NCBI GenBank assembly: GCA_037383845.1
Contig: JARRON010000033.1
Location: forward strand, 1-64,000
Direction: 5' to 3'
DNA from: JARRON01 sp037383845
GTDB lineage: Bacteria; Pseudomonadota; Gammaproteobacteria; Steroidobacterales; XN24
Length of the DNA: 64,000 bases
Shown: in pieces, positions 34,220-43,154 of the stretch
Layout of the letters: the number at the start of each line of letters is the position of its first letter
Position numbering within the stretch: position 1 is the first letter of the stretch
Position numbers and translations under genes: made by a program
Notes under the pieces: model-generated
Seen by the model: only the letters and a program-made list of their open reading frames with translations
Told to the model about the DNA's origin: nothing
Databases searched by the model: none

Positions 34220-37200
34220 GCGCCCGAACCACGCCGCACAGCCCGGCTGAAGCGCTGTTCGAGAAGCTGACCAGGCGTCCGTGGCTCGCAGTATTGCTGG
34301 GCTTTGTCATCACCGCGAGCTGCGCCGCCGGCCTGCCTGGGCTGGTCAAGGACACGTCCGTGGAGGCATTCATCCCAAGGGATCATCCTTCCGTGACCGT
34401 CCGGGACCGGGCCGAAGAGATCTTCGGTCTGCGGGACCCGATCATCGTCGCCCTGGTGACGCCATCACGCAACGGGATCTACCAGCCTGGAGCCCTGGAG
34501 CAGCTGCGCAGTCTCCACCAGGCCATCGCAGCACTGGACAACGTGCGCGCCGACCGGGTGATGAGCCTCGCCTCGGAGTCCAGTATCAGCGGCGACGACG
34601 TCTCCCTGGACATCGAGCCCTATTTCCCGGACGGGCCCGTCGACGACGACGCCATAAGTTCCCTCCGCCAGAGGGTGGCAGCCATGCCGCCGCACGTCGG
34701 GACGCTGGTATCGGAGGACGGCTCAGGCGCAATGATCATTGCCGAGCTCGTGGACGAGGACCTGGCCAGCGATTCCTACGAACGGATCGTCGGACTTGCG
34801 AAGCAGACCGAGCAACCCGGCCTGGAGGTTCATGTCGCCGGCCAGGCTGCCGTCGGAGGCTATCTCAGTCGTTTCATCGATGAAGATGCCAGGCGCCTCC
34901 AGCCGGCGGCGATCGTGGTCATCATCGTTGTCGTCTTCCTGACGTTTCTCAAGGCACGTGCGGTCTTCGGGCCGCTGCTGGTCATCGTTGGTGCGGCGGT
35001 GGGCACCGTGGGCGCGATGGCCTGGCTGGGGACACCCTATTACGCCATCACGAGCGCACTGCCGGTGGTCATCATTGCCATCGCTGTCGCCGACGCCATC
35101 CACATCATGACGCGGTTCTACGAACTCCGGGAGGAACGACCGGGTTCCACGACACGAGGTCTGGTTATCGAAGCCATGGCGGACATGTGGAAGCCCGTGA
35201 CGCTCACGACCCTGACTACAGCAGCAGGGTTCGTCGGCATCGCCGTCGCGTCGGTCATGCCCCCCATCGCGTTGTTTGGCTGGTACGCGGCGCTGGGGGT
35301 CCTGCTGGCCTGGTTCTATTCCCTGTTCGCGCTGCCGAATCTCATGATCATTCTGAAGCTGAACCGGTCGCCCGCCTTTGCCCGTTGGCACCGCGAGGGC
35401 GGAGACCCTATTGCGCGCACCCTGACCCGCGTCTCCCTGGCAAGCGCGGCCCATCCCGGCGCCGCCCTGGGCGGCATGGCCGTGCTCGCGGTGATCGCAG
35501 CCGTCGGCGCAAGCCAGCTCAGGATTGACAGGTCGCTGGTCGAGAATTTCAGGGCGGACGAGCCGGTGCGGATCGCCGACGGCGTGCTCAATGACACCTT
35601 CGCCGGCAGCTCCATGCTGGACGTCATGGTCACCACCGACGCGCCGGACGGGCTACTGAACGCCCGGCGCCTTCGAAAGATGGCCGCGCTCCAGGACTTC
35701 ATGGAGTCACAGCCCTTCGTTGACAAGACGGTGGCGATCACGGACTACCTGGACAGGCTTCATGTCGCGCTGGCCGGCGGGCCAGGCGAATCCGGTGACG
35801 GTCGTGCGCTGCCCGACGAAGATAATGCCATCGCGCAGTACCTGCTCATGTACGAGGCGTCCGGAGACCCCACCGAACTGGAGGAGGAGATCGATCTCCA
35901 TTACCAGCATGCACTGGTGCGGGGCTTCATGACGTCGTCACTGTCCAGCGAAGAGCGTCCGGTCGTGGCCGAGATGGAGCGATACCTGGAAGAGACGTTC
36001 AATGAGCCGGGACTTACCGGGCTGCTCAGCGGCCGGGTCAACGTCGATTACCACTGGATGAACAGGCTGGCGGCCAGCCACTTCGAGAGCCTCGCCATCT
36101 CCCTGCTGCTTATCCTCGGCGCGTCGATCGCCCTGTTCCGCGGCCTCCTCCCGGGCATCGTGTCCATTGCGCCCGTGAGCTTCGCCATCTTGTGCATCTA
36201 TGGCGTGATGGGGGTCGTCGGGGTGTACCTGGAACCTTCCACCTCGATGTTTGCGGCCATCTCCCTTGGTCTGGGGGTGGACTACGCCATCCATCTCATA
36301 AGCCGCATCCACCGCGTCGGCGAAGGAAATATCCAGACCGTCCGGGATGCGATCCTCGCCAGATTTCCGGCAGCCAACCGGGCCTGTTTCTTCAACGCCC
36401 TTGCCCTCGCGGCGGGCTTCTCTGTTCTGCTGCTATCCGAGCTGGCGACCCTGCAGCGTTTCGGCGGACTCATTGCCGTGGCCGCGGTGAGCGGGTTCCT
36501 CGGCGCCCTGGTGCTGGTGCCCGCGGTGTTTGCGCTGAGATCCCGGCGGGATGAAGCCCGTCTGAAGACACCGGCCACGGGGCATGCCGTCGTCCTGCTG
36601 GCTTTCGGGTCGCTGGCGTTCAGCCTCGCGTGCGGGGAAGTCCGCGCCGACGACGGGGATATGAGTGCCCGCCTGGTCGCGGAACGCGTGGCGGGCCGTC
36701 CGGTGGGCAGCGCGGTGGAAAGGGAGCTCCAGATGACCCTCACGGACCGCCGGGGCAAAACCCGGGAGCGCGGCGCTGTGGTGCTGCGGAAGACCGCCGA
36801 GGGGGTGCGCAAGATCCGATTCAGCTTTACGTCGCCGAAATCCATCCGCGACACGACCTTCCTGAGTCACGACCCCGAGGATCCGGCCGAGGACGACAAC
36901 CGCTGGCTTTACCTGCCGGCTACCGGCAAAGTTCGGCGCATCCCGCCCTCGGACCGAGGCGACTATTTTCTGGGAACCGACTTTACCTACGAGGACATCG
37001 ACTCCCAGCTGAAGTTCGACCTGGACGACTACGAGTTCTCGCTTCTCCAGGCCCAGCCGGGCGACGGGGACAACGTTGTGCGCATCGCCGGAAAAGCAGC
37101 GTCAGACGCCGTCCGGCAGGAGCTTGGCTACGGAGGATTTTCGGCGGTCATCGACACCGGCAGCTGGATGCCTGTCAGGATCGAATTCCAGGACCCCGCG

Positions 37201-37383
37201 GGCCAGCCGCTGAAGACCGTCAATGTTCTGGAAGTGGAGCAGGTAGCCGGCATCTGGGAGGCCCGCGCTATCTCGGTCGAGAACCACCAGACGGGACACA
37301 GCACCTCGTTCCGGTACACCCGTATCGACTTCGGGGCGGACATTCCCGACGCGGCCCTGACGCCGACCGGGCTGCGATGGTAG
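34216..37383 (+). CDS. MMPL/RND-family transporter fused to a LolA-like lipoprotein-sorting domain
   Basis: Protein of 1055 residues. Residues about 20-775 are a hydrophobe/amphiphile RND (MMPL) exporter of twelve transmembrane helices with two periplasmic loops. Landmarks are 'SCAAGLPGLVKDTSVEAFIP', 'AIAVADAIHIMTRFYELR' and 'SLGLGVDYAIHLISRIHRV'. After a short cytoplasmic tail, an extra hydrophobic segment (about 785-808, ending A-C-G-E-V-R-A-D-D) looks like a buried signal peptide. It leads into a periplasmic LolA-like domain (about 812-1055) with 'NRWLYLPATGKVRRIPPSDRGDYFLGTDFTYEDI', the hallmark of the outer membrane lipoprotein-sorting protein family often encoded as a separate next gene. 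The fusion is in frame with no sign of damage. Confidence 0.88.
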   Translation: MSARTTPHSPAEALFEKLTRRPWLAVLLGFVITASCAAGLPGLVKDTSVEAFIPRDHPSVTVRDRAEEIFGLRDPIIVALVTPSRNGIYQPGALEQLRSLHQAIAALDNVRADRVMSLASESSISGDDVSLDIEPYFPDGPVDDDAISSLRQRVAAMPPHVGTLVSEDGSGAMIIAELVDEDLASDSYERIVGLAKQTEQPGLEVHVAGQAAVGGYLSRFIDEDARRLQPAAIVVIIVVVFLTFLKARAVFGPLLVIVGAAVGTVGAMAWLGTPYYAITSALPVVIIAIAVADAIHIMTRFYELREERPGSTTRGLVIEAMADMWKPVTLTTLTTAAGFVGIAVASVMPPIALFGWYAALGVLLAWFYSLFALPNLMIILKLNRSPAFARWHREGGDPIARTLTRVSLASAAHPGAALGGMAVLAVIAAVGASQLRIDRSLVENFRADEPVRIADGVLNDTFAGSSMLDVMVTTDAPDGLLNARRLRKMAALQDFMESQPFVDKTVAITDYLDRLHVALAGGPGESGDGRALPDEDNAIAQYLLMYEASGDPTELEEEIDLHYQHALVRGFMTSSLSSEERPVVAEMERYLEETFNEPGLTGLLSGRVNVDYHWMNRLAASHFESLAISLLLILGASIALFRGLLPGIVSIAPVSFAILCIYGVMGVVGVYLEPSTSMFAAISLGLGVDYAIHLISRIHRVGEGNIQTVRDAILARFPAANRACFFNALALAAGFSVLLLSELATLQRFGGLIAVAAVSGFLGALVLVPAVFALRSRRDEARLKTPATGHAVVLLAFGSLAFSLACGEVRADDGDMSARLVAERVAGRPVGSAVERELQMTLTDRRGKTRERGAVVLRKTAEGVRKIRFSFTSPKSIRDTTFLSHDPEDPAEDDNRWLYLPATGKVRRIPPSDRGDYFLGTDFTYEDIDSQLKFDLDDYEFSLLQAQPGDGDNVVRIAGKAASDAVRQELGYGGFSAVIDTGSWMPVRIEFQDPAGQPLKTVNVLEVEQVAGIWEARAISVENHQTGHSTSFRYTRIDFGADIPDAALTPTGLRW

Positions 37384-37390
37384 GGAAACC

Positions 37391-38704
37391 ATGGGCCCCA
37401 GGCAAAAAGCCGCCTTCGTCCTGGTCAGTCTTTGGGCCGGCCAGGCTGTCGCGGCAGAGGTGGAAACACTGCAGCTGGATTTGTCAGCCGACATGGGCTG
37501 GAGTACCCGTGACGGCGGCTCCGTGCAGCAGGAACTTACTCTGGAACCGGCCGTTGAGGGGCTGCTCACCGACAATCTGGACTTCCGTGTGTCAGCACGA
37601 GTTCGCGCCGACGCCCGGGACGAGCTGGAGCCGAGACGTCCGGACCTCCGAACCTACTCGAGCTTTTCGCGCCCCGCGACCCTCGGCACGGTGGGCACTG
37701 CGGAACTGCGTGACGCCTACGTCGACGCGATCCTGGGACCGGCCCGCATGAGGCTGGGCAAGCAGCAAATTGTCTGGGGCTCGCTGGACGGGTTTAAGAT
37801 CCTGGACGCCCTCAATCCACAGAGCTTCCGCGAGTTCATACTCGACGGATTCCCGGATTCACGCATCGGCCTCTGGGCCGCCAGCCTGGAGTGGCCCATG
37901 GGTGCGGCGCTGGCGCAGGTGGCCTGGGCGCCGGATCCCACCGTGCATGAGCTACCCCGGCCCGACGCTTACTTCGCGTTCCGTGCTCCCCGCTTCCGGT
38001 TCGGCGCACCCATCGATTCGCCGGCTCCGGACCCGGCTGTGGTTAACCGCCCCGACGACGCGTGGAAGGACGGCGCTGTCGGGGCGAGGATCCGGGGCTT
38101 CACGGATGGCTGGGACTGGTCGGTTGTCGCCCTGAGCGGCCTGAACCCGCGGCCTTACGCCACCGTGGAGCTGACGGGTGATGGACCTGCGCTGGCGCAC
38201 AACTACCGGCGAAGGGAGCTTTACGGCTTCAGCTTCGCCAGATCCTTCGGCAATACTGCGCTGCGCGGCGAGGCGGCCATCCGGCCCGATCTTTCCTACA
38301 ACACGCGTACAGAGGAAGGACTGCTCGGCGTCACCCGGCAGGACAACATCTCGGCCGCCCTGGGGACAGACATAGACGCGCCAGGCGATGTTTTCCTGAG
38401 TACGCAATTATTTGTCGACCACGTTCGCGACCCGGCTCCCGGACTCGTCAGGCCGGAAACAGACTGGATATTCACGCTGTTCGCCAGAAAGATGTTTCTC
38501 TACCAGACGCTTCGAACTGAACTGAAGTGGTACGCCTCGCTGACCGACGGGGACGGCGTGGTCAGGCCGGCGATCTCCTACGCGGTCAGCGACAACCTCT
38601 CCCTGCGACTCGGCGCAGATGTCTTCTACGGTGACGGATCCGGAATTTTCGGCCAGTTTGCCGACCAGGACCGGGTGATTCTCGGCCTCGACATGACCCT
38701 GTAA
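37391..38704 (+). CDS. DUF1302-like outer-membrane β-barrel protein
   Basis: Protein of 437 residues with a signal peptide (cleavage near V-A-A-E, residue 22) and a β-barrel pattern throughout. Landmarks are 'LRDAYVDAILGPARMRLGKQQIVWG', typical of DUF1302/alginate-export-like barrels, and a terminal strand 'DRVILGLDMTL'. It starts 7 bases after the transporter gene. MMPL transporter, LolA-like and DUF1302-like genes recur together in other bacteria and are thought to move hydrophobic compounds to or from the outer membrane. The cargo here is unknown. A poor ribosome site and the short spacer suggest translation coupled to the gene before it. Confidence 0.82.
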   Translation: MGPRQKAAFVLVSLWAGQAVAAEVETLQLDLSADMGWSTRDGGSVQQELTLEPAVEGLLTDNLDFRVSARVRADARDELEPRRPDLRTYSSFSRPATLGTVGTAELRDAYVDAILGPARMRLGKQQIVWGSLDGFKILDALNPQSFREFILDGFPDSRIGLWAASLEWPMGAALAQVAWAPDPTVHELPRPDAYFAFRAPRFRFGAPIDSPAPDPAVVNRPDDAWKDGAVGARIRGFTDGWDWSVVALSGLNPRPYATVELTGDGPALAHNYRRRELYGFSFARSFGNTALRGEAAIRPDLSYNTRTEEGLLGVTRQDNISAALGTDIDAPGDVFLSTQLFVDHVRDPAPGLVRPETDWIFTLFARKMFLYQTLRTELKWYASLTDGDGVVRPAISYAVSDNLSLRLGADVFYGDGSGIFGQFADQDRVILGLDMTL

Positions 38705-38719
38705 GCGTGGGGGTCCTGA

Positions 38720-39271
38720 CTACTCGAGCATTTCCCGCACAAGCTGCCTCGACCTGCTCCATAGCCTTTCGACGGTACGCTCGGAACTGGCGACCGCCTC
38801 CGCGGTCTCGGCCGTCGTGAGGCCGGCGAAGAAGCGGCATTCAAAGACCCGGCACATGCGCTCGTCGGTGTCCTTGAGACGATCAACGATCTCATCCACC
38901 TGGATCAGGAACTGGGCGCGGTCAAGGGAATCGACCGACACCGCCTCCTCGTTCAGCGTGACCTTGCGTCCCGCCCGCTTAAGCCGCTGGAGGGAGCGGG
39001 CCTCGTCGATGATCACCTGCCGCATGATGGTTGCCATCAGGGAAAAGAACTGCTGGCGATCCGCCGGCCCGCTTTCGCCTGCCGACAGGAACTTCAGGTA
39101 GGTCTCGCTCACCAGGGTAGAGGCTCCGAGCGGAGCGCTGCCTCGTGCCCTTCGCTGAGCCATCGCACGGATTTCCGGGTAGACAAGCGCCGCCAGGCGT
39201 TCGTAAGCCTCGCGATCACCATCTTTCCAGCGAATCATCAGACGGGGGACTTCTCCGTCACTCCTCTCCAT
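38720..39271 (-). CDS. ECF-type sigma factor (TIGR02999-like)
   Basis: Protein of 183 residues with region 2 (about 15-95: 'AYERLAALVYPEIRAMAQRRAR', 'STLVSETYLKFL', 'FFSLMATIMRQVIIDEAR') and region 4 (about 125-180: 'CRVFECRFFAGLTTAETAEAVASSERTVERLWSRSRQLV'). The spelling matches the sigma group found beside TPR-type Ser/Thr kinases rather than beside anti-sigma factors, and no anti-sigma gene is seen here. It converges on the kinase-transporter block, with the kinase at its far end. A kinase-to-sigma signal is the likely logic. Confidence 0.9.
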   Translation of the reverse strand: MERSDGEVPRLMIRWKDGDREAYERLAALVYPEIRAMAQRRARGSAPLGASTLVSETYLKFLSAGESGPADRQQFFSLMATIMRQVIIDEARSLQRLKRAGRKVTLNEEAVSVDSLDRAQFLIQVDEIVDRLKDTDERMCRVFECRFFAGLTTAETAEAVASSERTVERLWSRSRQLVREMLE

Positions 39272-39493
39272 TGCCCCGCCCCCGGATATGCGCGATGCAT
39301 GTTAGCCCGAGCATCAGACACCGCCAAGATAACGCGAAGCGCCAGGAGCATACGCCCACGACGTCGCTCCGGCAGGAACGGGCAGCAGCCGCGGGGACCT
39401 GCCGCCGCGCCCGCAGTGCTGCGGATGACGGCCCCGGAATCGAGGCCCGAAAGGCCATGGCTGCTTCGGAAGCGGCACCGAGTTCGTCGGACC

Positions 39494-40870
39494 TCAGTCT
39501 CCTTCTTCCGTCGGCAGTCCTGCTTTCTGCCAGGCGCCCATGGATCCGAGGAACAGATCCACACGCGTGAAGCCGGCGCGGCGCAGCACGCTGGCTGCGA
39601 TGGTCGCCCGGGTGCCGCTGCCGCACATCACCGTGTAAGCGGCGTCCCTGTCCAGCTCAGCAACGGCTCCGGGAAGCCGGCCCAGGTAGAGGTGCCTGGC
39701 GCCCGGGATCATGGCCGCTTTGACCTCGTCCTCGCCGCGCACGTCCAACAGGATCCAGTCGTCGTCGTCTCTGTCTATCCTGCGTTTAATGGCCTTTGCA
39801 TCGGCCGCCGGCAGGGAGCCGAACTCGCCTCCGCCGGCCGCCCATGCGGTCAGAGAAGGTGCCAGGTAACCGCGGATCCCATCGTAGCCGATCCGCAACA
39901 GGTATCGCGCCGCCCGCCTCGACTGGGCCGCGTCATCTGCGATCAGCACCAGAGCTTCGTCGGGCTCCAGGAGCCAGCCTGCAAAGCTGGAAATCGTGTC
40001 CTCGGGCAAAGCCAGGCTGTTTTCCAGGTGCGCCCCCAGGTACGCAGATGCGCTGCGCACGTCCACGACGGTGACCTCTTCTCTCATCGCCTCCAGCATC
40101 GTGGCGCTCAGCGGAGTGGGCACCAGGGAATTAGGGATCGCCGCGGCGCCCCGGAGGTTCATCTCCTCCATATAGCGGAAATAGGGCGGTTGCTCGTGGT
40201 GCTCGGCCAGCTTGGCCTCGATGAACGCCTCCCGGTCGCTGATCTGCAGCCGCGGATTGTGGAGGCGCTCATGGCCTATGGTGGAGACTTCCCGGTCCGC
40301 CATGCCGGAGCCGCAAACGGACCCGGCCCCGTGAGCGGGCCAGACCACGGCCTGGTCACCCAGCGCCAGGAGTTTCTGCAGGCTGTCGTAAAGCAGGCCA
40401 GCCACTTCCCGGGCACGGTCCGGATAGAAATCTGTGCGGCCCACGTCGCCGATGAACAAGGCATCCCCGGTGAACACACCGAAGACGTCCGGGCCGGCAT
40501 CGGTATCCACCAGGGCGAAGGACAGGCTGTCGTCCGTGTGTCCGGGGGTCTGGAGCACCCGGAGCAGGATGTTGCCGATCCGGTACTCGTCCCCCTCCCG
40601 GGTGGTCCGGGCGAACCTGACCTTCCCGGCGGCGTCGGGACCGTGATGGACCGTGGCGTTGGTGCGCTGCGCCAGCACCGCGCTGCCCGACAGGATGTCC
40701 TCGTTGCGGTGGGTCTCGAAAATCCGCGTGATGCGGCATTCGTTCCTCGCGGCAAGCTCGCTGTAGACGTCGCAGTCCCGGCGCGGATCGATCACAGCGG
40801 CCTCACCCTCGCTGCCGATCACGTAAGAAAGGTGCGCAAGGCCCTCGCTTTTGACTTTCTCGATAAACAC
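39494..40870 (-). CDS. CstB-like persulfide dioxygenase with two rhodanese domains
   Basis: Protein of 458 residues. The N-terminal metallo-β-lactamase domain has T-H-R-N-E-D (His54), T-P-G-H-T (His111) and T-G-D (Asp136), the three Fe(II) ligands of ETHE1/CstB-type persulfide dioxygenases. The family uses HxNxD rather than the zinc HxHxDH motif. Two rhodanese modules follow: the first (about 255-350) lacks a catalytic cysteine, and the second (about 370-455) has the active loop C-G-S-G-T-R at about 416. Such proteins oxidise sulfane sulfur to sulfite or thiosulfate for sulfide detoxification. GTG 40870 has AGGAG upstream; the open frame to GTG 40915 adds 15 residues that look non-native. It is divergent from the OB-fold lipoprotein. 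Confidence 0.9.
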   Translation of the reverse strand: MFIEKVKSEGLAHLSYVIGSEGEAAVIDPRRDCDVYSELAARNECRITRIFETHRNEDILSGSAVLAQRTNATVHHGPDAAGKVRFARTTREGDEYRIGNILLRVLQTPGHTDDSLSFALVDTDAGPDVFGVFTGDALFIGDVGRTDFYPDRAREVAGLLYDSLQKLLALGDQAVVWPAHGAGSVCGSGMADREVSTIGHERLHNPRLQISDREAFIEAKLAEHHEQPPYFRYMEEMNLRGAAAIPNSLVPTPLSATMLEAMREEVTVVDVRSASAYLGAHLENSLALPEDTISSFAGWLLEPDEALVLIADDAAQSRRAARYLLRIGYDGIRGYLAPSLTAWAAGGGEFGSLPAADAKAIKRRIDRDDDDWILLDVRGEDEVKAAMIPGARHLYLGRLPGAVAELDRDAAYTVMCGSGTRATIAASVLRRAGFTRVDLFLGSMGAWQKAGLPTEEGD

Positions 40871-41038
40871 TTGACCGGTCGCTCCTTGACCCGGGCGGGC
40901 CGGGGGGTTGATCACTCTACTGTTAACCCTAGACGCCTGGACCGCCAGTTCAACCGCTCGGCGAGCGAAGAAGCAACTGCGTTAAAATGGCGGATCACGC
41001 GCCCCGGCGTAAATCCAATCCAATTCGGAGCAATCCCT

Positions 41039-41569
41039 GTGTCCAAGATTTTTTTCGCCAGCCTGCTCGCATTCTCTGTCGCTGCATCGCTGGCTGCATG
41101 CAGCAAGGAGCAGCCTGCGCAGACGGCCGCTGCCCCCGGAACCACGCAGACGGCCCAGATGGCCGACCAGCCTCACCCAATGCCCGCCGAAATGGCGGAC
41201 CAGCCGCACCCGATGCCGTCAACGGCCGAGACGGACGTGAACTTGTCAGGCATCGCAAAAGCGGAAGGCGGCCAGACCGTCGCCGACGTCTACGCTGGCA
41301 AGGCCGACCTCGAAGGCGAGACCGTCACGGTTCGCGGCAAGGTGGTCAAGGTCAACGCCGGGATCATGGGCCGGAACTGGCTGCATGTGCGAGACGGCTC
41401 CGGCGGCGATGGCACCAACGACCTTACGGTCACGACCAGCGAACCGGTGCCAGCGGTCGGCGACCTGGTGGTGATCAGTGGCGCCGTGGCCCTGAACAAG
41501 GACTTCGGCATGGGTTACAGGTACCCTGTGATCGTCGAGAACGCGGCCGTCACCGTCGAGACCGACTGA
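41039..41569 (+). CDS. OB-fold lipoprotein
   Basis: Protein of 176 residues with a lipoprotein signal (L-A-A-C, acylated Cys at 21). A proline-rich spacer contains an 11-residue tandem duplication of MADQPHPMP (41-49 and 52-60). The folded part (about 65-176) resembles bacterial OB-fold proteins: 'LEGETVTVRGKVVKVNAGIM', 'GRNWLHVRDGSG' and 'VGDLVVISGAVALNKDFGMG'. The role is unknown; related domains bind nucleic acid or small ligands. GTG 41039 gives the signal peptide. An excellent terminator follows the gene. Confidence 0.82.
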   Translation: MSKIFFASLLAFSVAASLAACSKEQPAQTAAAPGTTQTAQMADQPHPMPAEMADQPHPMPSTAETDVNLSGIAKAEGGQTVADVYAGKADLEGETVTVRGKVVKVNAGIMGRNWLHVRDGSGGDGTNDLTVTTSEPVPAVGDLVVISGAVALNKDFGMGYRYPVIVENAAVTVETD

Positions 41570-41595
41570 CCCGCGTTACGTCCCGGTAATGACAA

Positions 41596-41627
41596 GGCCG
41601 CGCCAGGGCTCCCCGGCGCGGCCTTTC
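41596..41627 (+). terminator. Rho-independent terminator after the OB-fold lipoprotein
   Basis: GGCCGCGCC (41596-41604) and GGCGCGGCC (41615-41623) form a perfect 9-bp stem with a 10-base loop, followed by TTTCTT. It lies 27 bases after the lipoprotein stop and could also serve the convergent EamA gene in reverse. Confidence 0.85.
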
Positions 41628-41647
41628 TTATGGCGGGTGCGACGACC

Positions 41648-42562
41648 TCAGGAGCGCCCCGCTCCCGCTCGTCCACGAAGGCCGGTCCGCGGCCGCAGCA
41701 CGAACAGCACGCCCAGCGCGGCCACGAGCAGCCCCGCCACGTCCGTTGCCCGCAGCGTGTGCCCGAACGTCAGCCAGGCCATCAGCATTGTCACGGGTGG
41801 GCCCAGGTAGAACAGGCTCGACACCCGGGTCGCATCCAGGCGAGGCAGCAATGCCCACATCAGGGCGTAGGCCAGCAGGGATACGGCAATGACCAGCCAG
41901 GCCATGGTGCCGACGAAAACGGGGGTCCAGTTTGCCTCGAGGCCTTCCAGCAACACTGCCGGACCGGTTACGACAACGGCTGTAGCCAGCGCCTGCCAGA
42001 AAAGGGCCTGGTCCACCGGAAGGTCCAGCGCCGGTGCACGCAACTCGATCCGCCGCTCGATGAGAGTCGCCGTGGTGATGGCTGCAACCGAGCCGAAAGG
42101 CAAAAGGTGGGCGGACACCGAGGCTGAGTCTTCGAAATCCATGCGGGACAGCACCGCGATCAGCACCCCGGCAAATCCCAGGCCCAGGCCGAGCCACTGG
42201 CGGGCGAGGATCGGCTCCCCGACCACGCGGCCCGACAGCGCCCCGACCGTCATGGGTTGCAGCGCCACCACGAGGGCCACGATGCCGGGCGGCACGCCCG
42301 CATCCTGGGCAAGCAGCACGCACCCAAGCCAGGCCCCGTGGGCGAGTACGCCGACCACTGCGGCAAGGCCCACTCGGCGGGCACCCGGCCAGCGGAGCCG
42401 GCCCCGCACGGCGAGATAGACAGCCAGCACGCCGGCAAGGGCCCAGTAGCGCCAGAACAGCAGGGTGAACGGCCGGGCGTAGTCCAGGCCAACCTCCGCG
42501 CCGATGAACCCGGAATTCCAGAAAAAGACAAAGGCGGCGATGAGAAGGAAAGTGCTGCGCAC
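41648..42562 (-). CDS. EamA/DMT-superfamily permease
   Basis: Protein of 304 residues with ten predicted membrane helices in two EamA halves (about 5-135 and 150-290). The first begins 'AFVFFWNSGFIGAEVGLDYARP' and the second ends 'GLLVAALGVLFVLRPR'. Family members export amino acids, metabolites or drugs; the substrate is unknown. ATG 42562 is consistent with the first helix. It is the last gene before the tRNA-Gly island. Confidence 0.9.
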   Translation of the reverse strand: MRSTFLLIAAFVFFWNSGFIGAEVGLDYARPFTLLFWRYWALAGVLAVYLAVRGRLRWPGARRVGLAAVVGVLAHGAWLGCVLLAQDAGVPPGIVALVVALQPMTVGALSGRVVGEPILARQWLGLGLGFAGVLIAVLSRMDFEDSASVSAHLLPFGSVAAITTATLIERRIELRAPALDLPVDQALFWQALATAVVVTGPAVLLEGLEANWTPVFVGTMAWLVIAVSLLAYALMWALLPRLDATRVSSLFYLGPPVTMLMAWLTFGHTLRATDVAGLLVAALGVLFVLRPRTGLRGRAGAGRS

Positions 42563-42764
42563 GGTTTACGGCGCTGGGTGCCGGAGTGTTCATGCCATGT
42601 TGACATGGCCAGCGGCAAGCTTGCGAGTCACCAGCGACGCCTTCCGATGGTCCGTCAGCACGACCAGCAGAGGGCGGCGCGGCATTCGCCGCACCGTGCC
42701 GATCGGCCGTCCTGCCGATCGGTCAAACCCACCACGTGGGTTCTCATCCCATCGAAGCACCGGC

Positions 42765-42797
42765 AGAAAAGCGAAGGCCCGGTCAAGCCGGGCCTTC
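42765..42797 (-). terminator. Terminator of the tRNA-Gly transcript
   Basis: Perfect 10-bp inverted repeat, GAAGGCCCGG (42773-42782) and CCGGGCCTTC (42788-42797). Read on the minus strand it is followed by GCTTTTCT. It lies 7 bases beyond the CCA end of the tRNA, where its terminator should be. Confidence 0.85.
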
Positions 42798-42804
42798 TGA
42801 CATC

Positions 42805-42878
42805 TGGAGCGGGTGATGGGAATCGAACCCACGTCATCAGCTTGGGAAGCTGAGGTTCTACCATTGAACTACACCCGC
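42805..42878 (-). tRNA. tRNA-Gly (anticodon CCC)
   Basis: Complete 74-base cloverleaf including an encoded CCA end. The acceptor stem is GCGGGTG/CACCCGC, the D arm GTTC...GAAC, the anticodon arm TCAGC-TTCCCAA-GCTGA with anticodon CCC (42844-42846 on the + strand), and the T arm TGGG-TTCGATT-CCCA. Its 5' half and leader recur at 44643-44753 and 46998-47110. Confidence 0.97.
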
Positions 42879-43098
42879 GAAGTGTGAAGCGAGGGCTGCA
42901 CGGCCTCTGCCTGAGCCTACCCTGCCTACGCGCGAATTCTAAGCGAATCTTCCAGGCGGAGAGAAGCGACGGCCGGCCTGCGACGCCGGGGCGGCCGCTG
43001 CAGCCGCAGCCCGGCGTCATCCCTGGAGTTGTCCGCAAAGTCACCGGCAGATGTACCCGGGTCCCAGGGGTGCCATTCGCGAGGCTGGCCTCACCCCG

Positions 43099-43140
43099 TT
43101 TAGTTGACATGTAAACCTTATCGTTTATACTTCAACTAAA
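43099..43140 (+). promoter_or_regulatory. σ70 promoter inside a palindromic MarR operator
   Basis: A -35 TTGACA (43104-43109) and -10 TATACT (43126-43131), 16 bases apart, form a near-consensus promoter. They lie within an inverted repeat TTTAGTTGA (43099-43107) / TCAACTAAA (43132-43140), with a second imperfect GTAAAC/GTTTAT symmetry inside. Binding here by the MarR protein encoded directly downstream would block RNA polymerase. Confidence 0.8.
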
Positions 43141-43154
43141 TGAGGATGATCGCT

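Noticed and set aside
39494..40870. MBL domain judged inactive because HxHxDH is absent
   Set aside because: The ETHE1/CstB-type Fe ligands (His, His, Asp) are all present; the HxNxD wording is normal for this family.
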